Assembly (NCBI RefSeq): GCF_000215105.1 | Contig: NC_015588.1 | Span: 186,001 to 250,000 of the forward strand | Direction of reading: 5' to 3' | Origin: Isoptericola variabilis 225 | GTDB lineage: Bacteria; Actinomycetota; Actinomycetes; Actinomycetales; Cellulomonadaceae | Length of the DNA: 64,000 nt | Part shown: piece after piece, positions 1 through 8,612 of the stretch | Numbering within the stretch: position 1 is the stretch's first letter | Layout: each line of letters begins with the position of its first letter | Position numbers and translations under genes: made by a program | The notes under the pieces: model-generated | What the model was told of the DNA's origin: nothing | Databases searched by the model: none | Seen by the model: only the letters and a program-made list of their open reading frames with translations

Positions 1-5
1 TCGCA

Positions 6-578
6 GTGCCCAACCGCTTGGGGGAGGCTTGCGTGCCGGAATGGCATGATGGTCTGCTGGTGACCGTGACCAGAGACGCTGGCGCAGCACCCGCCCGCCG
101 GACGTTCGGTGTGGTAGCGCACCCGGGCGCGTCCTCGGTCGCCGCAAGCCGCCGGATGAGCGTCGCCCGCCGGCGCGATACGGCGCCCGAGATCGCTTTG
201 CGCCGGCTCCTACACGCCGATGGCCTTCGCTACCGCGTCACATACCCGGTCCCCGGGAACCGGCGGAGGACCATTGACATCGCCTTCACTCGTCTGAAGG
301 TCGCGGTGTTCGTGGACGGCTGCTTCTGGCACGGCTGTCCGGAGCACGGTACAAGTCCGCAATCTAACAGCGACTGGTGGGCTGCGAAAGTAGCCGCAAA
401 TCAGGCACGTGACCGAGACACCGACTGTCTGCTCGAAAGCCTTGGGTGGGCAGTGGTACGCATCTGGGAGCACGAGCCGCCATCACGTGCCGCGGACATC
501 GTGACACGGGTAGTCGACCGCCGCAGGCGGGGATTCTCTCCCGACCACTTCGACGCGATGGATCGCGGCAGCCTCTAG
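6..578 (+). CDS. vsr: Very short patch repair (Vsr) endonuclease
   Basis: Vsr nicks next to T:G mismatches that arise when 5-methylcytosine deaminates, and it usually accompanies a C5-cytosine methyltransferase. The family core is clear: an RRDTAPE segment, the catalytic Asp in TIDIAF, the DGCFWHGC block, W.AK..AN..RD, and a final GWAVVRIWEHE. The GTG at 6 gives 190 residues, longer than the usual 140-150; the ATG at 156 (MSVARRRDT) gives a typical length, so the first 50 residues may not be translated, or the true start may lie outside the window. It is convergent with the methyltransferase at 662. Family assignment is secure; the start is not. Confidence 0.88.
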   Translation: MPNRLGEACVPEWHDGLLVTVTRDAGAAPARRTFGVVAHPGASSVAASRRMSVARRRDTAPEIALRRLLHADGLRYRVTYPVPGNRRRTIDIAFTRLKVAVFVDGCFWHGCPEHGTSPQSNSDWWAAKVAANQARDRDTDCLLESLGWAVVRIWEHEPPSRAADIVTRVVDRRRRGFSPDHFDAMDRGSL

Positions 579-661
579 TCGATTGTGTCGTTGTTCAGAA
601 CGGACGTGATACGTCAGGTCGCCCTATGGGCGCAGGCTCGAATCGAAACGTCGGCTGCCGC

Positions 662-2146
662 TCAGTGGGCGGGCACTGCACGTGCGCGCGCCTGGCCGCG
701 CTCCATCGCCTCGCGAATCTTCGTGCGCAGGTCGCCACCAGTCTCGGCCATCGTTTTGCGAACGGCGTCCAGAATGGCCTGTCCGCGAACGTCCAGCTCG
801 AGCAACCACGCATCGCGCTCGACCTGTGCGGCAAGAGCCTGAGCCACGACGCCAGTGTTCACGCCGTTGCCGAGTTGCTTCCATGTTGCGGCGTCCTTCT
901 GGCCCGCCCAGTCGAAGCCATCTGGGAGCCCTTGGAGACGCGCGCCCTCGATTACGGACAGCCGACGCTTCAGGGGGCCGATGATTGGCGTCTGGGAGAT
1001 GGCAACAAGTGCAGGCAAGTGTGTCATGCGCTTGACCCGAAGACCTGACGGGCGTAGGGAAATAACGCAGTCGTGCACAGATGGGGCATCTTGCGCCTGC
1101 CACTCAAACTTTTGCCGCGACTCCGGGAACTTCTTCGTCTGGGCAAGCCATTCCTCAGTCCAGGCGAGGTCGTACGCACACAATCGATCGAACAGATCAA
1201 AGTTCTTGTTGAGGTGGCTGACTTTCCAGGCCATACTCGAGGCTTCATCAAGCAGTCGCTTGCGCTTCTTTGCGTCCGTGGTCCAGACGTGAGCCCAGAT
1301 CGGGAAACCGGGGATCTCCCGTGCACGTCGACCTGCCGCATCCGCTTCGGCCGCTAGCATTTCGCGCGTCTTGTGGAGCCACAGATCCCAGTGCTCGATC
1401 CACTTCCATTCGTGGTCCGCGACCTTCGTCCCGGGCACGTCCTCGCGATCAATGAGTGGCAGGTGCTTTCGAAGGTTCCACTCACCGCGCATGCGGAGGT
1501 GGTCGAGCGAAATCGGTTCGACGTCCTCGAACGGACTGGGCAGCTTGAGCGTCCCGGCGGCGCGACGCTGTCGATAGACATCGCTGCGGTGCTCGGGATT
1601 GATTCTCGTCGCAGCGATAAAGACGCGCTCGCGAGTTTGAGGGTGCCCACCGAACTCTGGTGCGATCATCGCTGGCGAGAATATGGCCGCCTTGTGGCTC
1701 ACCCGGTAGCCAGCCTGCCGCAGGGTCTTAATGATGACTTCCCACTCGTGTATATGGCGCGGACCTGCCAGGTTGCGGACGTTCTCCAGAAGGACGATCG
1801 AAGGGCGGCGGTCTTCGACTACCCTCATGATGTCGAAGAACAGCGTTCCGCGAGCTTCTTCCATCCCCTTCTGAGCGCCAGACTTGGAGAACGGTTGGCA
1901 CGGGAACCCGGCGACGAGGACGTCATGCTCCGGAACGTTGACCTCGTCGCCCGAAGTGTCGAGAGTTATGTCGCCCTTGTCGTTGTTTCCGCGGGCACTC
2001 AGACCCCAGTTGGCCTCATAGACGCGCCGTGCTTCGGCGTCGATCTCAACTGCGTAGACGCACTCGCCGCCCATCGCGTCGAGAACGGCATGAAACCCGC
2101 CGATGCCCGCAAAGAGGTCAACGTACCTAAATGGGGCGCTGGTCAC
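662..2146 (-). CDS. DNA (cytosine-5) methyltransferase, type II R-M
   Basis: Transfers methyl groups from S-adenosylmethionine to cytosine C5 in a recognition site I cannot predict. All landmark motifs are in order: I DLFAGIGGFH near the N-terminus, IV GFPCQPFSKSG with the catalytic Cys, VI ENVRNL, VIII QTRERVFIAA, a long target-recognition region, IX RLQGLPDGFDW and X QLGNGVNTGVVAQAL. I chose the GTG at 2146 (VTSAPFRYVDLF) because an AGGGAG lies about 8 nt upstream and motif I follows directly; an ATG at 2206 would add 20 unrelated residues. It is divergent from the presumed nuclease at 2489 and convergent with the Vsr gene, a compact R-M arrangement. Confidence 0.93.
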   Translation of the reverse strand: MTSAPFRYVDLFAGIGGFHAVLDAMGGECVYAVEIDAEARRVYEANWGLSARGNNDKGDITLDTSGDEVNVPEHDVLVAGFPCQPFSKSGAQKGMEEARGTLFFDIMRVVEDRRPSIVLLENVRNLAGPRHIHEWEVIIKTLRQAGYRVSHKAAIFSPAMIAPEFGGHPQTRERVFIAATRINPEHRSDVYRQRRAAGTLKLPSPFEDVEPISLDHLRMRGEWNLRKHLPLIDREDVPGTKVADHEWKWIEHWDLWLHKTREMLAAEADAAGRRAREIPGFPIWAHVWTTDAKKRKRLLDEASSMAWKVSHLNKNFDLFDRLCAYDLAWTEEWLAQTKKFPESRQKFEWQAQDAPSVHDCVISLRPSGLRVKRMTHLPALVAISQTPIIGPLKRRLSVIEGARLQGLPDGFDWAGQKDAATWKQLGNGVNTGVVAQALAAQVERDAWLLELDVRGQAILDAVRKTMAETGGDLRTKIREAMERGQARARAVPAH

Positions 2147-2488
2147 GGGGGAGGCTCCCTCGGTCGGACGATCGAACACACGTACAGCTAACCCGAACTG
2201 GCCCACGAACGCAAGTACCGTCCAGGGGGAGTCGTGCGGCGGTCGTCAAGTCTCGCATGCCGGGTCCGTCCGGAGCGGATGCTCGGGCAGTCGGGGGCCC
2301 GGGTCGGAGCCTGCGGCCACGTCGGCGAGCTGGTCCTGACGCCCGGAAGGATCGACTGTGCGGGTGCGCATCCCACGCTCGTCGCGGTTCGGACAGGCCA
2401 CGGCGCCTGACTTTGCTGAAGACTGGCCAAACTATGCGAGGCTTTTGACGGTTCCGGCGGCCTCGGTGGAGCCGCGCATCGTGCTTAT
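2147..2488. other. Intergenic region between divergent R-M genes
   Basis: About 340 bases separate the divergent methyltransferase and presumed nuclease genes. It must hold promoters for both. A TTGACG hexamer at 2445-2450 is a possible -35 for the rightward gene, but I could not pair it with a convincing -10. No controller-protein (C-box) repeat or small regulator gene is evident. Confidence 0.4.
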
Positions 2489-3508
2489 ATGGCAAGATTC
2501 GTGCCGATGACTGAGCCGATTGGACCGGATGCTGCAGCCGAGGCTGACTTCGTGGAGAGCGTGCGCAGCATGCTGGCGCGTCCCGACTACCTGCTTCCGC
2601 TCGCGGCGGCCGAACGCCAGTTCCGCGATCACTACTACGGGCTCAATTCAGCGGCACTCCTAGAGGATCTGTTCTTCGACGCACTAGGAAACTTTCTGCG
2701 CCAGACGCGCCCCGCAGTCAGCCTGACTCGGCCGCCGACGGGTCAAAAGGGGTGGGACTACAAGTTCAATGGGCTTGAGATATCCCATAAGGTGAGTCAG
2801 AAACTTGATGTGATTGCGGCTCTATGGGATGCCACTAAGCAAGGAGTGACGACGTGGTCCTTCAACGAGCCGATTGCCTACGTTCTGGGCGGGAACGCGC
2901 CCGCCGCGGGAGTGGAAGTCTCGCTGGAGGATGGCACCGAGTTCCGCTGTCGGTCGGTCGCTGATCTCGCCCCTTCATTCGTGCTCGACGGTCGGGCCCT
3001 GCTGGTGGTTGTCTGGCCGCAGACGGGAAACCAGCCGCGCCTCCTAGAAGTTCGCGGATCCGGAGCGGATGACGTGGCTGCCAAAGTCTTACCGTTCGAT
3101 GCGATCTGGCTACACGTCGCGGAGGCGGTTCGACTCGGGATCCCCGTGAACGATATCGACGTTCTTGTCACAAACCGGAGGGTAAAGCCGGCCCAACTTC
3201 GAGCGCTTGAGTTTGCTGTAGAAACTGGTGGGTCGATCGACATTTCTGTTGGTAGGCGCGGCGGGGTCTACCTTCTGAGCCGGGACACACTCCAAGATCT
3301 CGACGTTACGACCAACAATCGAGGTATCCTCATACCCAAGCAAACGGTTGAGCGTCTCCTGGGCGAGGCCTTCCTTCGGGGCAACTTCACCCCATTGCCG
3401 CTCTGGTACTGGGTGTATGCCGAGCGTCGGCCGCCTGACATGTACTCGGCACAACGTGCCGAGTATGACGCCCGGTTCAGCGCCAGCCTCGGAGGGCGAC
3501 TGGCCTGA
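2489..3508 (+). CDS. Presumed type II restriction endonuclease, unrecognised family
   Basis: I do not recognise the family from sequence. The role is inferred from position: divergent from a C5 methyltransferase, with Vsr beyond it. The 339-residue protein is soluble, with no signal peptide or membrane segment. A stretch near residues 88-100 (GWDYKFNGLEISHK) has an acidic residue followed by E...K, loosely like PD-(D/E)xK nucleases, but the spacing is not canonical. Base composition is visibly less GC-rich than later genes, with AT-rich codons, which suggests horizontal acquisition. The ATG at 2507 (MTEPIG) is an alternative start. It could instead be a non-nuclease partner protein. Confidence 0.6.
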   Translation: MARFVPMTEPIGPDAAAEADFVESVRSMLARPDYLLPLAAAERQFRDHYYGLNSAALLEDLFFDALGNFLRQTRPAVSLTRPPTGQKGWDYKFNGLEISHKVSQKLDVIAALWDATKQGVTTWSFNEPIAYVLGGNAPAAGVEVSLEDGTEFRCRSVADLAPSFVLDGRALLVVVWPQTGNQPRLLEVRGSGADDVAAKVLPFDAIWLHVAEAVRLGIPVNDIDVLVTNRRVKPAQLRALEFAVETGGSIDISVGRRGGVYLLSRDTLQDLDVTTNNRGILIPKQTVERLLGEAFLRGNFTPLPLWYWVYAERRPPDMYSAQRAEYDARFSASLGGRLA

Positions 3509-3636
3509 TCGGCGTGCCGGTGCGGGCGACCGGAGCCAGGATCAGCGGCTCCTCCGAGGCGCATTCGGATGACGGCCATACCTCTCCATGTGCCGTCCGC
3601 GAGTGGTGCGTTGCCCCGCGGTGGGTGCGCTCGAGC

Positions 3637-3689
3637 GGGTGAAATGCCCGGAGCAATGCGCTTGGGCGCGCTGGTCTGCTCTTTATGAT
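3637..3689 (+). promoter_or_regulatory. Promoter of first HExxH copy, likely leaderless
   Basis: GGGTGAAAT at 3637-3645 is followed by GGAGCAATGCG (3650-3660), a weak TTGGGC -35 (3662-3667) and a TATGAT -10 (3684-3689) only six bases before the ATG at 3696. The same arrangement precedes the second copy at 4586-4636, so promoter and gene were duplicated together. Promoter roles are inferred from spacing. Confidence 0.45.
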
Positions 3690-3695
3690 GCCATT

Positions 3696-4568
3696 ATGTT
3701 GGCAGCGCCTGACGACCTGCGCGCAGGCCGAGCGGTCGCGTGCGGCAGTGGGTGATCCACGAGGTGGCAGGGCGTCCGACCATCCGGACGACGTGGCGGG
3801 AGTGGGAGCAGTCTCCGGTCCCTCCGCCGTACTACGTCCCGTCCAGACGTCGCCACGTCGGCACGCGCATCACCGCCGGCGTTCTGCTGATCGCGCTGAC
3901 GATGTCGGTGTGGGGCCGTGCCGGCTGGCCCGGGATCCCGGAGCAGGTGGCGTCGGGAGTGGCGGAGCTCGCCGGCCGCCCGGCTGACGACGCGCTCGTC
4001 CCAGACGTCGTCGCCCTGGCCGACGACGCCTACATGTCCGACGAGGGCCGTCGAGTCTTCCTCGCCGCGAGCCCGGAGGTCGTCGACCTCGAGGACGTCG
4101 CCGAGGAGTGCGAGAACGCCCCTGCCGCGCGGCACTCCGGTCAAGGCAGTCCCCGAAGGCGAGGAGTTCGAGCTCGCCGGCTGCTACGTCGGCGACGGCA
4201 GGGGAGGAGGCGTGATCTTCCTGGCCGCGCCCGAGCACCCGTCGTTCTACGACGACGTCGTGACCACGGCCGCGCACGAGATGCTGCACGCGGCGTGGGA
4301 GCAGCTCGACGTGCGCGAGCGTGCCGAGCTTCGCGATCTGCTCGAGGCGGAGGTCGCCGACCTGGGCGCCGACGACCCGATTCACGAGCAGATCGAATGG
4401 TCCACCGACGGCAGCAAGATGGCCCGTCCCTCGGAGCTCTTCGCCTACGTCGGGACCCAGATAGGGCGGGAGGGTGGCCTCGAACCGCAGCTCGAGGAGG
4501 TGTACGCCCGGTTCATCTCCGACCGTTCCGCCTTGGTCGCCGTGCACACGGACAACCCTTTCGGCTGA
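3696..4568 (+). pseudogene. Frameshifted copy of membrane-anchored HExxH metalloprotease-like gene
   Basis: This is a diverged tandem copy of the gene at 4644. Alignment by eye with that copy shows the ATG at 3696 opening an APDDL segment, a one-base loss near 3720 that moves translation out of frame, and a compensating one-base gain near 4115-4140 that restores the first frame. Between the shifts, frame 2 encodes WVIHEVAGR, a membrane segment, and the ALADDAYMSDEGR region. After the second shift come AGCYVGDG, TTAAHEMLHAAWEQ and the C-terminal FISDRSALVAVH. A GTG at 3740 could start the middle frame, but no single frame covers the protein. It is either a pseudogene or carries two sequencing errors in GC runs. 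Confidence 0.7.
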
Positions 4569-4585
4569 GCAGGACACCCGCCGGC

Positions 4586-4636
4586 GGGTGAAATTGCCCA
4601 GAGCAAGGCGCTCGGACGCCGTCGCGCTCCTAGGAT
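4586..4636 (+). promoter_or_regulatory. Promoter of second HExxH copy, likely leaderless
   Basis: GGGTGAAAT at 4586-4594, GAGCAAGGCG just after it, and TAGGAT as a -10 at 4631-4636, seven bases before the GTG at 4644. The layout matches the site at 3637-3689, and transcription would begin at or very near the start codon. Confidence 0.45.
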
Positions 4637-4643
4637 CCGGAAC

Positions 4644-5507
4644 GTGTCGATGCCGCCCGACGACCTGCCGCGGAGCCCGAGCGGGCGCGTGCCGAAGTGG
4701 GTCATCGACGAGGCGGCCGGCCGTGCGACGACTCCGACGGCGTGGCGCGAGTGGGAGCAACGGCCGACGGCCCAGCTGGCGTCAGGACGGCACCGGGGAA
4801 GCAACCGGGGCCTGCGCGTGACGATCGCCATCCTCTCGGTGCTCATCACGGTGGCGGTGTGGGGCCGAGCCGGGTGGCCTGGGGTGCCGCAGGAGTGGGT
4901 CGCCGCCGTCGAGGAGGCGACGGGCCAGAGTGACGGAAGCGCCCTGGCTCCCGACATCCTCGCCCTCGCGGACGCGGCGTACATGACCGACGAAGGTCGA
5001 GCCATCTTCTACGGCACGGAACCAAGGATCGTCGACCGTGAGCAGGTGGCCGAGCTGTGCCGGAGGACCGGTCCGGACGACCGGGACCTCGAGACCGGTC
5101 AGTACAGGATCGCCGGTTGTTACGCCGGCGACGGTACGGGACGCGGGGTGATCTACCTTGCGAAGCCGGATGACCCGCGCCTCTACGAGGGCCTCGTGAC
5201 GACGGCCGCGCACGAGATGCTGCACGCCGCGTGGGAGACCCTCGGTCTCCGCGAGCAAGCGGATCTCGCTCCGATCCTGGAGGCCGAGGTCGCGGCCCTC
5301 GATCCTGCGGACCCGATTCACCAGTCGATCGCGTGGTCGATCGGGGACGCGGCCACCTTCACGGCTTCCTCCGAACTCTTCGCGAGCCTCGGCGCCGCGG
5401 TATGGCGTGACGGTGGCTTGGATCCTCGGCTCGAGGAGATCTACTCGAGGTTCATCAGCGACCGTGCGGCGCTCGTGGCGGTGCACAGCTCCTGGTCCGT
5501 CGGCTGA
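4644..5507 (+). CDS. Membrane-anchored HExxH metalloprotease-like protein
   Basis: A 287-residue protein of unknown substrate. A cytoplasmic N-terminus of about 55 residues is followed by one membrane helix (roughly 57-74), placing the rest outside. The external domain has AGCYAGDG and then TTAAHEMLHAAWE (about 187-199), a zincin-type HExxH motif. SSELFA about 47 residues later may supply a third, glutamate, zinc ligand. Protease activity is inferred from these residues; I cannot name the family. The GTG at 4644 is chosen because it aligns with the first copy; ATG 4650 is possible. It is the intact partner of the broken gene immediately upstream and has its own promoter. Confidence 0.72.
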   Translation: MSMPPDDLPRSPSGRVPKWVIDEAAGRATTPTAWREWEQRPTAQLASGRHRGSNRGLRVTIAILSVLITVAVWGRAGWPGVPQEWVAAVEEATGQSDGSALAPDILALADAAYMTDEGRAIFYGTEPRIVDREQVAELCRRTGPDDRDLETGQYRIAGCYAGDGTGRGVIYLAKPDDPRLYEGLVTTAAHEMLHAAWETLGLREQADLAPILEAEVAALDPADPIHQSIAWSIGDAATFTASSELFASLGAAVWRDGGLDPRLEEIYSRFISDRAALVAVHSSWSVG

Positions 5508-5726
5508 CTCCGACACGCGGCACACCCGCTGGCACATCCCCTCTTACCTGCGCTAACGTTCCCGCCAGGTCAACGAGTAATCAGCGATACGGCCTCCGCG
5601 TGCTGATCCGGCAACCGCGCTCCTCGCGCACGGTGCCCCGGGAGGAAGACCGGCCGGCCCGATCCCGGGCTGGAAGCGCGAGGATGCCGTGTGGCGCGGC
5701 TCCTCCACGACCGAAGGAGCCGAACC

Positions 5727-6005
5727 ATGCCCACGCACCCCGTCGAGCACGCCAAGCTCATCCCCTGGGACGTCCGCCCGCAGCACCGCAACAACTTCCA
5801 CCTGTCGATGCTCCGTGTCGCCGCGCGGATCCGTGCGGGCGAGCTCGACAGCATCCGTCCGGTCGAGCTCGACCACCACACGTCGTGGCGGTGCGAGCTC
5901 AGCAAGCTCAACGCGGTGGTCCTCTACGACCCCCACACGCCCGACGGCTTCTACCTCGTGCCGCGGCGGAAGGGCGACGACGACATCATCCGCCGCCCGT
6001 CGTGA
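5727..6005 (+). CDS. Small hypothetical protein
   Basis: A 92-residue soluble protein I do not recognise. AAGGAG lies 8 nt before the ATG at 5727, which makes that start much better than the in-frame GTG at 5691. The sequence is mixed in charge, with WDVRPQHRNN early and YDPHTPDGFYLVPRRK near the end, and has no signal peptide, helix-turn-helix or Cys pair. It ends directly against the convergent flavoprotein gene, whose stop is at 6006. Confidence 0.6.
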   Translation: MPTHPVEHAKLIPWDVRPQHRNNFHLSMLRVAARIRAGELDSIRPVELDHHTSWRCELSKLNAVVLYDPHTPDGFYLVPRRKGDDDIIRRPS

Positions 6006-7391
6006 TCACGCCGCAAGGCCGACCATTGTCGACATCCGCGCCACCCCGGCCGGCGCGTGCTGCTTGAAGCGAGCGACGGCGTCGGACACATCCTGCCGCC
6101 CGGCGTGCTCGGGCCCGATCCGCGCGGGGTTGAGGAGCGTGCTGTTCGCCCACGCGCGGATCTCGCGATCGGCGCCGAACGCGGTGGCGGAACGGTGCCC
6201 GAGCACCTGCATCGTCACCCATCCGGCCGTCGAGTTGCCGTACGGGCTCGGCGGGCACAGCGCGTTCTTGGCGGCGTCGTCGTCCCGCGTCGCCTCGACG
6301 AACCCGATGAGCGCCGCGCCGAAGCACGGGAACCCGGCCCGGGTGGGCTGCAGCGTGATCCTCTCGCCCCAGATCGGCACGAGCGGCGGGTACTTCAGGC
6401 CCGGTGACGCGCAGTGCACGACGACGGAGCCTCGTCCCGTGACGACGTCGCCGCCGTCGAGCACGAGCCGGCCGGGCGCCGCGCGGCGGATGTGCCCGAG
6501 CCGCACGACGTTCTCGATCGTGCGGAGCCGCTCGAGCTCCCACCGGGCGAGCGTGGGCGTCTTGGCCATGGTCGGGGTGACCGAGCGGTCGATGCGCAGC
6601 ATGATGCCGCGGTCCTCGAGGTGGAGCATGAGGTCTTCGGGCGTGACGGCGTCGGCCGCCGACTCCATGAGGTCCGCCGCCATGCCGATGAACACGGCCG
6701 GGTCGGGCTGGATGACCGCGCGGTCGAGCATCCACGGGTCACGCGGGCGCACCCAGGCGATCGCGTCCGGGTCGACGCCCTGGTCGAGCAGCCAGATGCA
6801 CGTGTCGGTCGCGGTCTTGCCGGAGCCGACGACGATCCACCGCTCGGGCGTGCCGTTCACCTCGAGCGTCGGCAGCAGGCCGGCGGGCACGACGCGCGCA
6901 CCGTCGTCGACGGCGAACGGCGGGGGAGTGACGGCCGGGACGTCGGGCGCGAGGTAGCTCGCGTCGACGACGCGACGCCGGACCCGCACCTCGCGCTCCT
7001 CGCCCGTGGTGAGCGAGCGGATCGTGCCGTCGTCGTACTCGTGCGCGGGGAAGAACTCGACGCGGTCCGACGCGCGGAGCCGCTCCTCGAGCACGCGCGC
7101 GTAGTACCGGCGGACGTCCTCGCCGGTCGCGCGCTCGTGCAGCCCGGCCTCGGGGCCGTCGGTCTGCACGCGCCCGTCGCCGAGCCGCGTCGACGCCACC
7201 CCGTACAGCTGCGACGCCTGGTGCAGCCGCACGAACGGGTACGCGTCGAGCCAGTGGCCGCCGACGCCGGGACGCCGGTCGACGAGCACCACGCGCGCTC
7301 CGGCGTCGTGGTCGATCAGCGCGTCGACGAACGCCATCCCGGCCGCCCCGGCGCCCACCACGACGTAGTCCGTCTCCAGCGCGCGTGCCAT
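6006..7391 (-). CDS. FAD/NAD(P)-dependent oxidoreductase (flavin monooxygenase-like)
   Basis: A 461-residue soluble flavoprotein. The N-terminal VVVGAGAAGMAFVDAL is the FAD-binding GxGxxG fold, and WIVVGSGKTATDTCIWLL (about residues 187-205) is the second, NAD(P)H-binding Rossmann motif. The arrangement resembles class B flavin monooxygenases and related pyridine-nucleotide oxidoreductases, but I see no clear FxGxxxHxxxW fingerprint, so substrate and reaction are open. It is a single gene, convergent with the small gene at 5727 and divergent from the AI-2E permease. Confidence 0.8.
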   Translation of the reverse strand: MARALETDYVVVGAGAAGMAFVDALIDHDAGARVVLVDRRPGVGGHWLDAYPFVRLHQASQLYGVASTRLGDGRVQTDGPEAGLHERATGEDVRRYYARVLEERLRASDRVEFFPAHEYDDGTIRSLTTGEEREVRVRRRVVDASYLAPDVPAVTPPPFAVDDGARVVPAGLLPTLEVNGTPERWIVVGSGKTATDTCIWLLDQGVDPDAIAWVRPRDPWMLDRAVIQPDPAVFIGMAADLMESAADAVTPEDLMLHLEDRGIMLRIDRSVTPTMAKTPTLARWELERLRTIENVVRLGHIRRAAPGRLVLDGGDVVTGRGSVVVHCASPGLKYPPLVPIWGERITLQPTRAGFPCFGAALIGFVEATRDDDAAKNALCPPSPYGNSTAGWVTMQVLGHRSATAFGADREIRAWANSTLLNPARIGPEHAGRQDVSDAVARFKQHAPAGVARMSTMVGLAA

Positions 7392-7498
7392 TCCGTCACT
7401 CCAGCACCCGCACGACGCCGGGTCAACGCGCGGAGCGGGTGAACGCCGTCGAACCCCCGCCAGCGGCGAGGCGGGCGAACCGGTGCCAACCTGGCGGG

Positions 7499-8611
7499 AT
7501 GAAGATCGCCACCCGGACCGGACGGAGCGCGGGCCTGTGGAGCGACCGCCTGGGCGCGCCCGCGACCCGCGCGCTGCAGGTGCTGATCCTCCTGGCGCTC
7601 GCGGCGTGCGTCGTGTTCGCGATGATGCGGCTCAAGCTGCTCGTCATCCCGCTGCTCATCGCGGTGATCCTCGCCGCGGCGCTCGCGCCCGTGGTGCGCT
7701 ACCTCAAGCGGCACGGCTGGCCGCCGCTGCTCGCCACGTGGACGACCCTCCTGGGCGCGCTCGGCCTGCTGTCGCTCATCATCTGGCTCGTGGGCCGCGA
7801 GTTCCGCGACGAGTGGCCCCTGCTCGTCGAGGAGGCCGGCCGCGGGCTCGACGAGCTGGAACGCTTCGCCACCGAGGGGCCGATCCCCATCAGCGAGGCC
7901 CAGCTCGAGCAGGCGCGGCAGGCCGCCACGCAGGCGCTCACCAGCGACGCGGTGCAGGCCGGCGCGGTCCGGGGCGCCACGGCGGCGATCGAGGCCGTCG
8001 CCGGCCTCTTCCTCGGCCTGGTGGTGCTGTTCTTCCTGCTCAAGGACGGCCGGAAGATCTACTCGTTCCTGCTCACGCCGCTCCAGCCGTACACCCGGCA
8101 GCGGGCGCTGCGCATCGGCGACCGGTCGGTCGACGTGCTCGGCGGGTACGTGCGCGGCACCGCGATCATCGCGTTCGTCGACGCGTTCTTCATCGGTCTC
8201 GCGCTCGTCATCCTCGGCGTCCCGCTCGCGCTGCCGCTGGCCATCGTCGTGTTCCTGGGCGCGTTCATCCCGCTCATCGGCGCGGTGCTCGCGGGCGTCC
8301 TCGCGGCGCTGGTCGCGCTCGTGACCAACGGCCCGGTGACCGCGCTCATCGTCGTCGCCGTCATCATCGGCGTGAACCAGCTCGAGGGCGACCTGCTCGC
8401 ACCCGTCATCATGGGCCGCGTGCTCGCGCTGCACCCGCTCGCCGTGCTGCTGGCCCTCACGGCCGGCACGATCCTCGCCGGGTTCGTCGGCGCGCTGCTC
8501 GCCGTGCCGATCGCCGCCGTGTCGTGGGCCGCGATCAAGGAGTGGGTCGCGACGTCGCCGTCCCACGAGGTCGTCGTCGCCGAGGCCGAGCCTCCACCCG
8601 ACGAGGGGTGA
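7499..8611 (+). CDS. AI-2E family transporter (PerM/UPF0118)
   Basis: A 370-residue integral membrane protein. Helices near the N-terminus are followed by a soluble stretch rich in Glu and Ala (about residues 110-165), then paired helices including GLFLGLVVLFFLLKDG, a family hallmark, and a C-terminal group with PLIGAVLAG and GVNQLEGDLLAPVIMGR. Members are called autoinducer-2 exporters, but several act as Na+/H+ antiporters or in cell division, so the substrate is unknown. The ATG at 7499 gives the usual length; an upstream in-frame extension to 7385 would overlap the flavoprotein gene. Confidence 0.87.
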   Translation: MKIATRTGRSAGLWSDRLGAPATRALQVLILLALAACVVFAMMRLKLLVIPLLIAVILAAALAPVVRYLKRHGWPPLLATWTTLLGALGLLSLIIWLVGREFRDEWPLLVEEAGRGLDELERFATEGPIPISEAQLEQARQAATQALTSDAVQAGAVRGATAAIEAVAGLFLGLVVLFFLLKDGRKIYSFLLTPLQPYTRQRALRIGDRSVDVLGGYVRGTAIIAFVDAFFIGLALVILGVPLALPLAIVVFLGAFIPLIGAVLAGVLAALVALVTNGPVTALIVVAVIIGVNQLEGDLLAPVIMGRVLALHPLAVLLALTAGTILAGFVGALLAVPIAAVSWAAIKEWVATSPSHEVVVAEAEPPPDEG

Positions 8612-8612
8612 G

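Noticed and set aside
2489..3508. Assignment to a named restriction-enzyme family
   Set aside because: I could not match the sequence to any specific family from memory, and a named prototype would be a guess.
4110..4145. Programmed frameshift in the first HExxH copy
   Set aside because: No slippery heptamer or downstream structure is evident, and a second shift near 3720 would also be required; decay or sequencing error explains it better.
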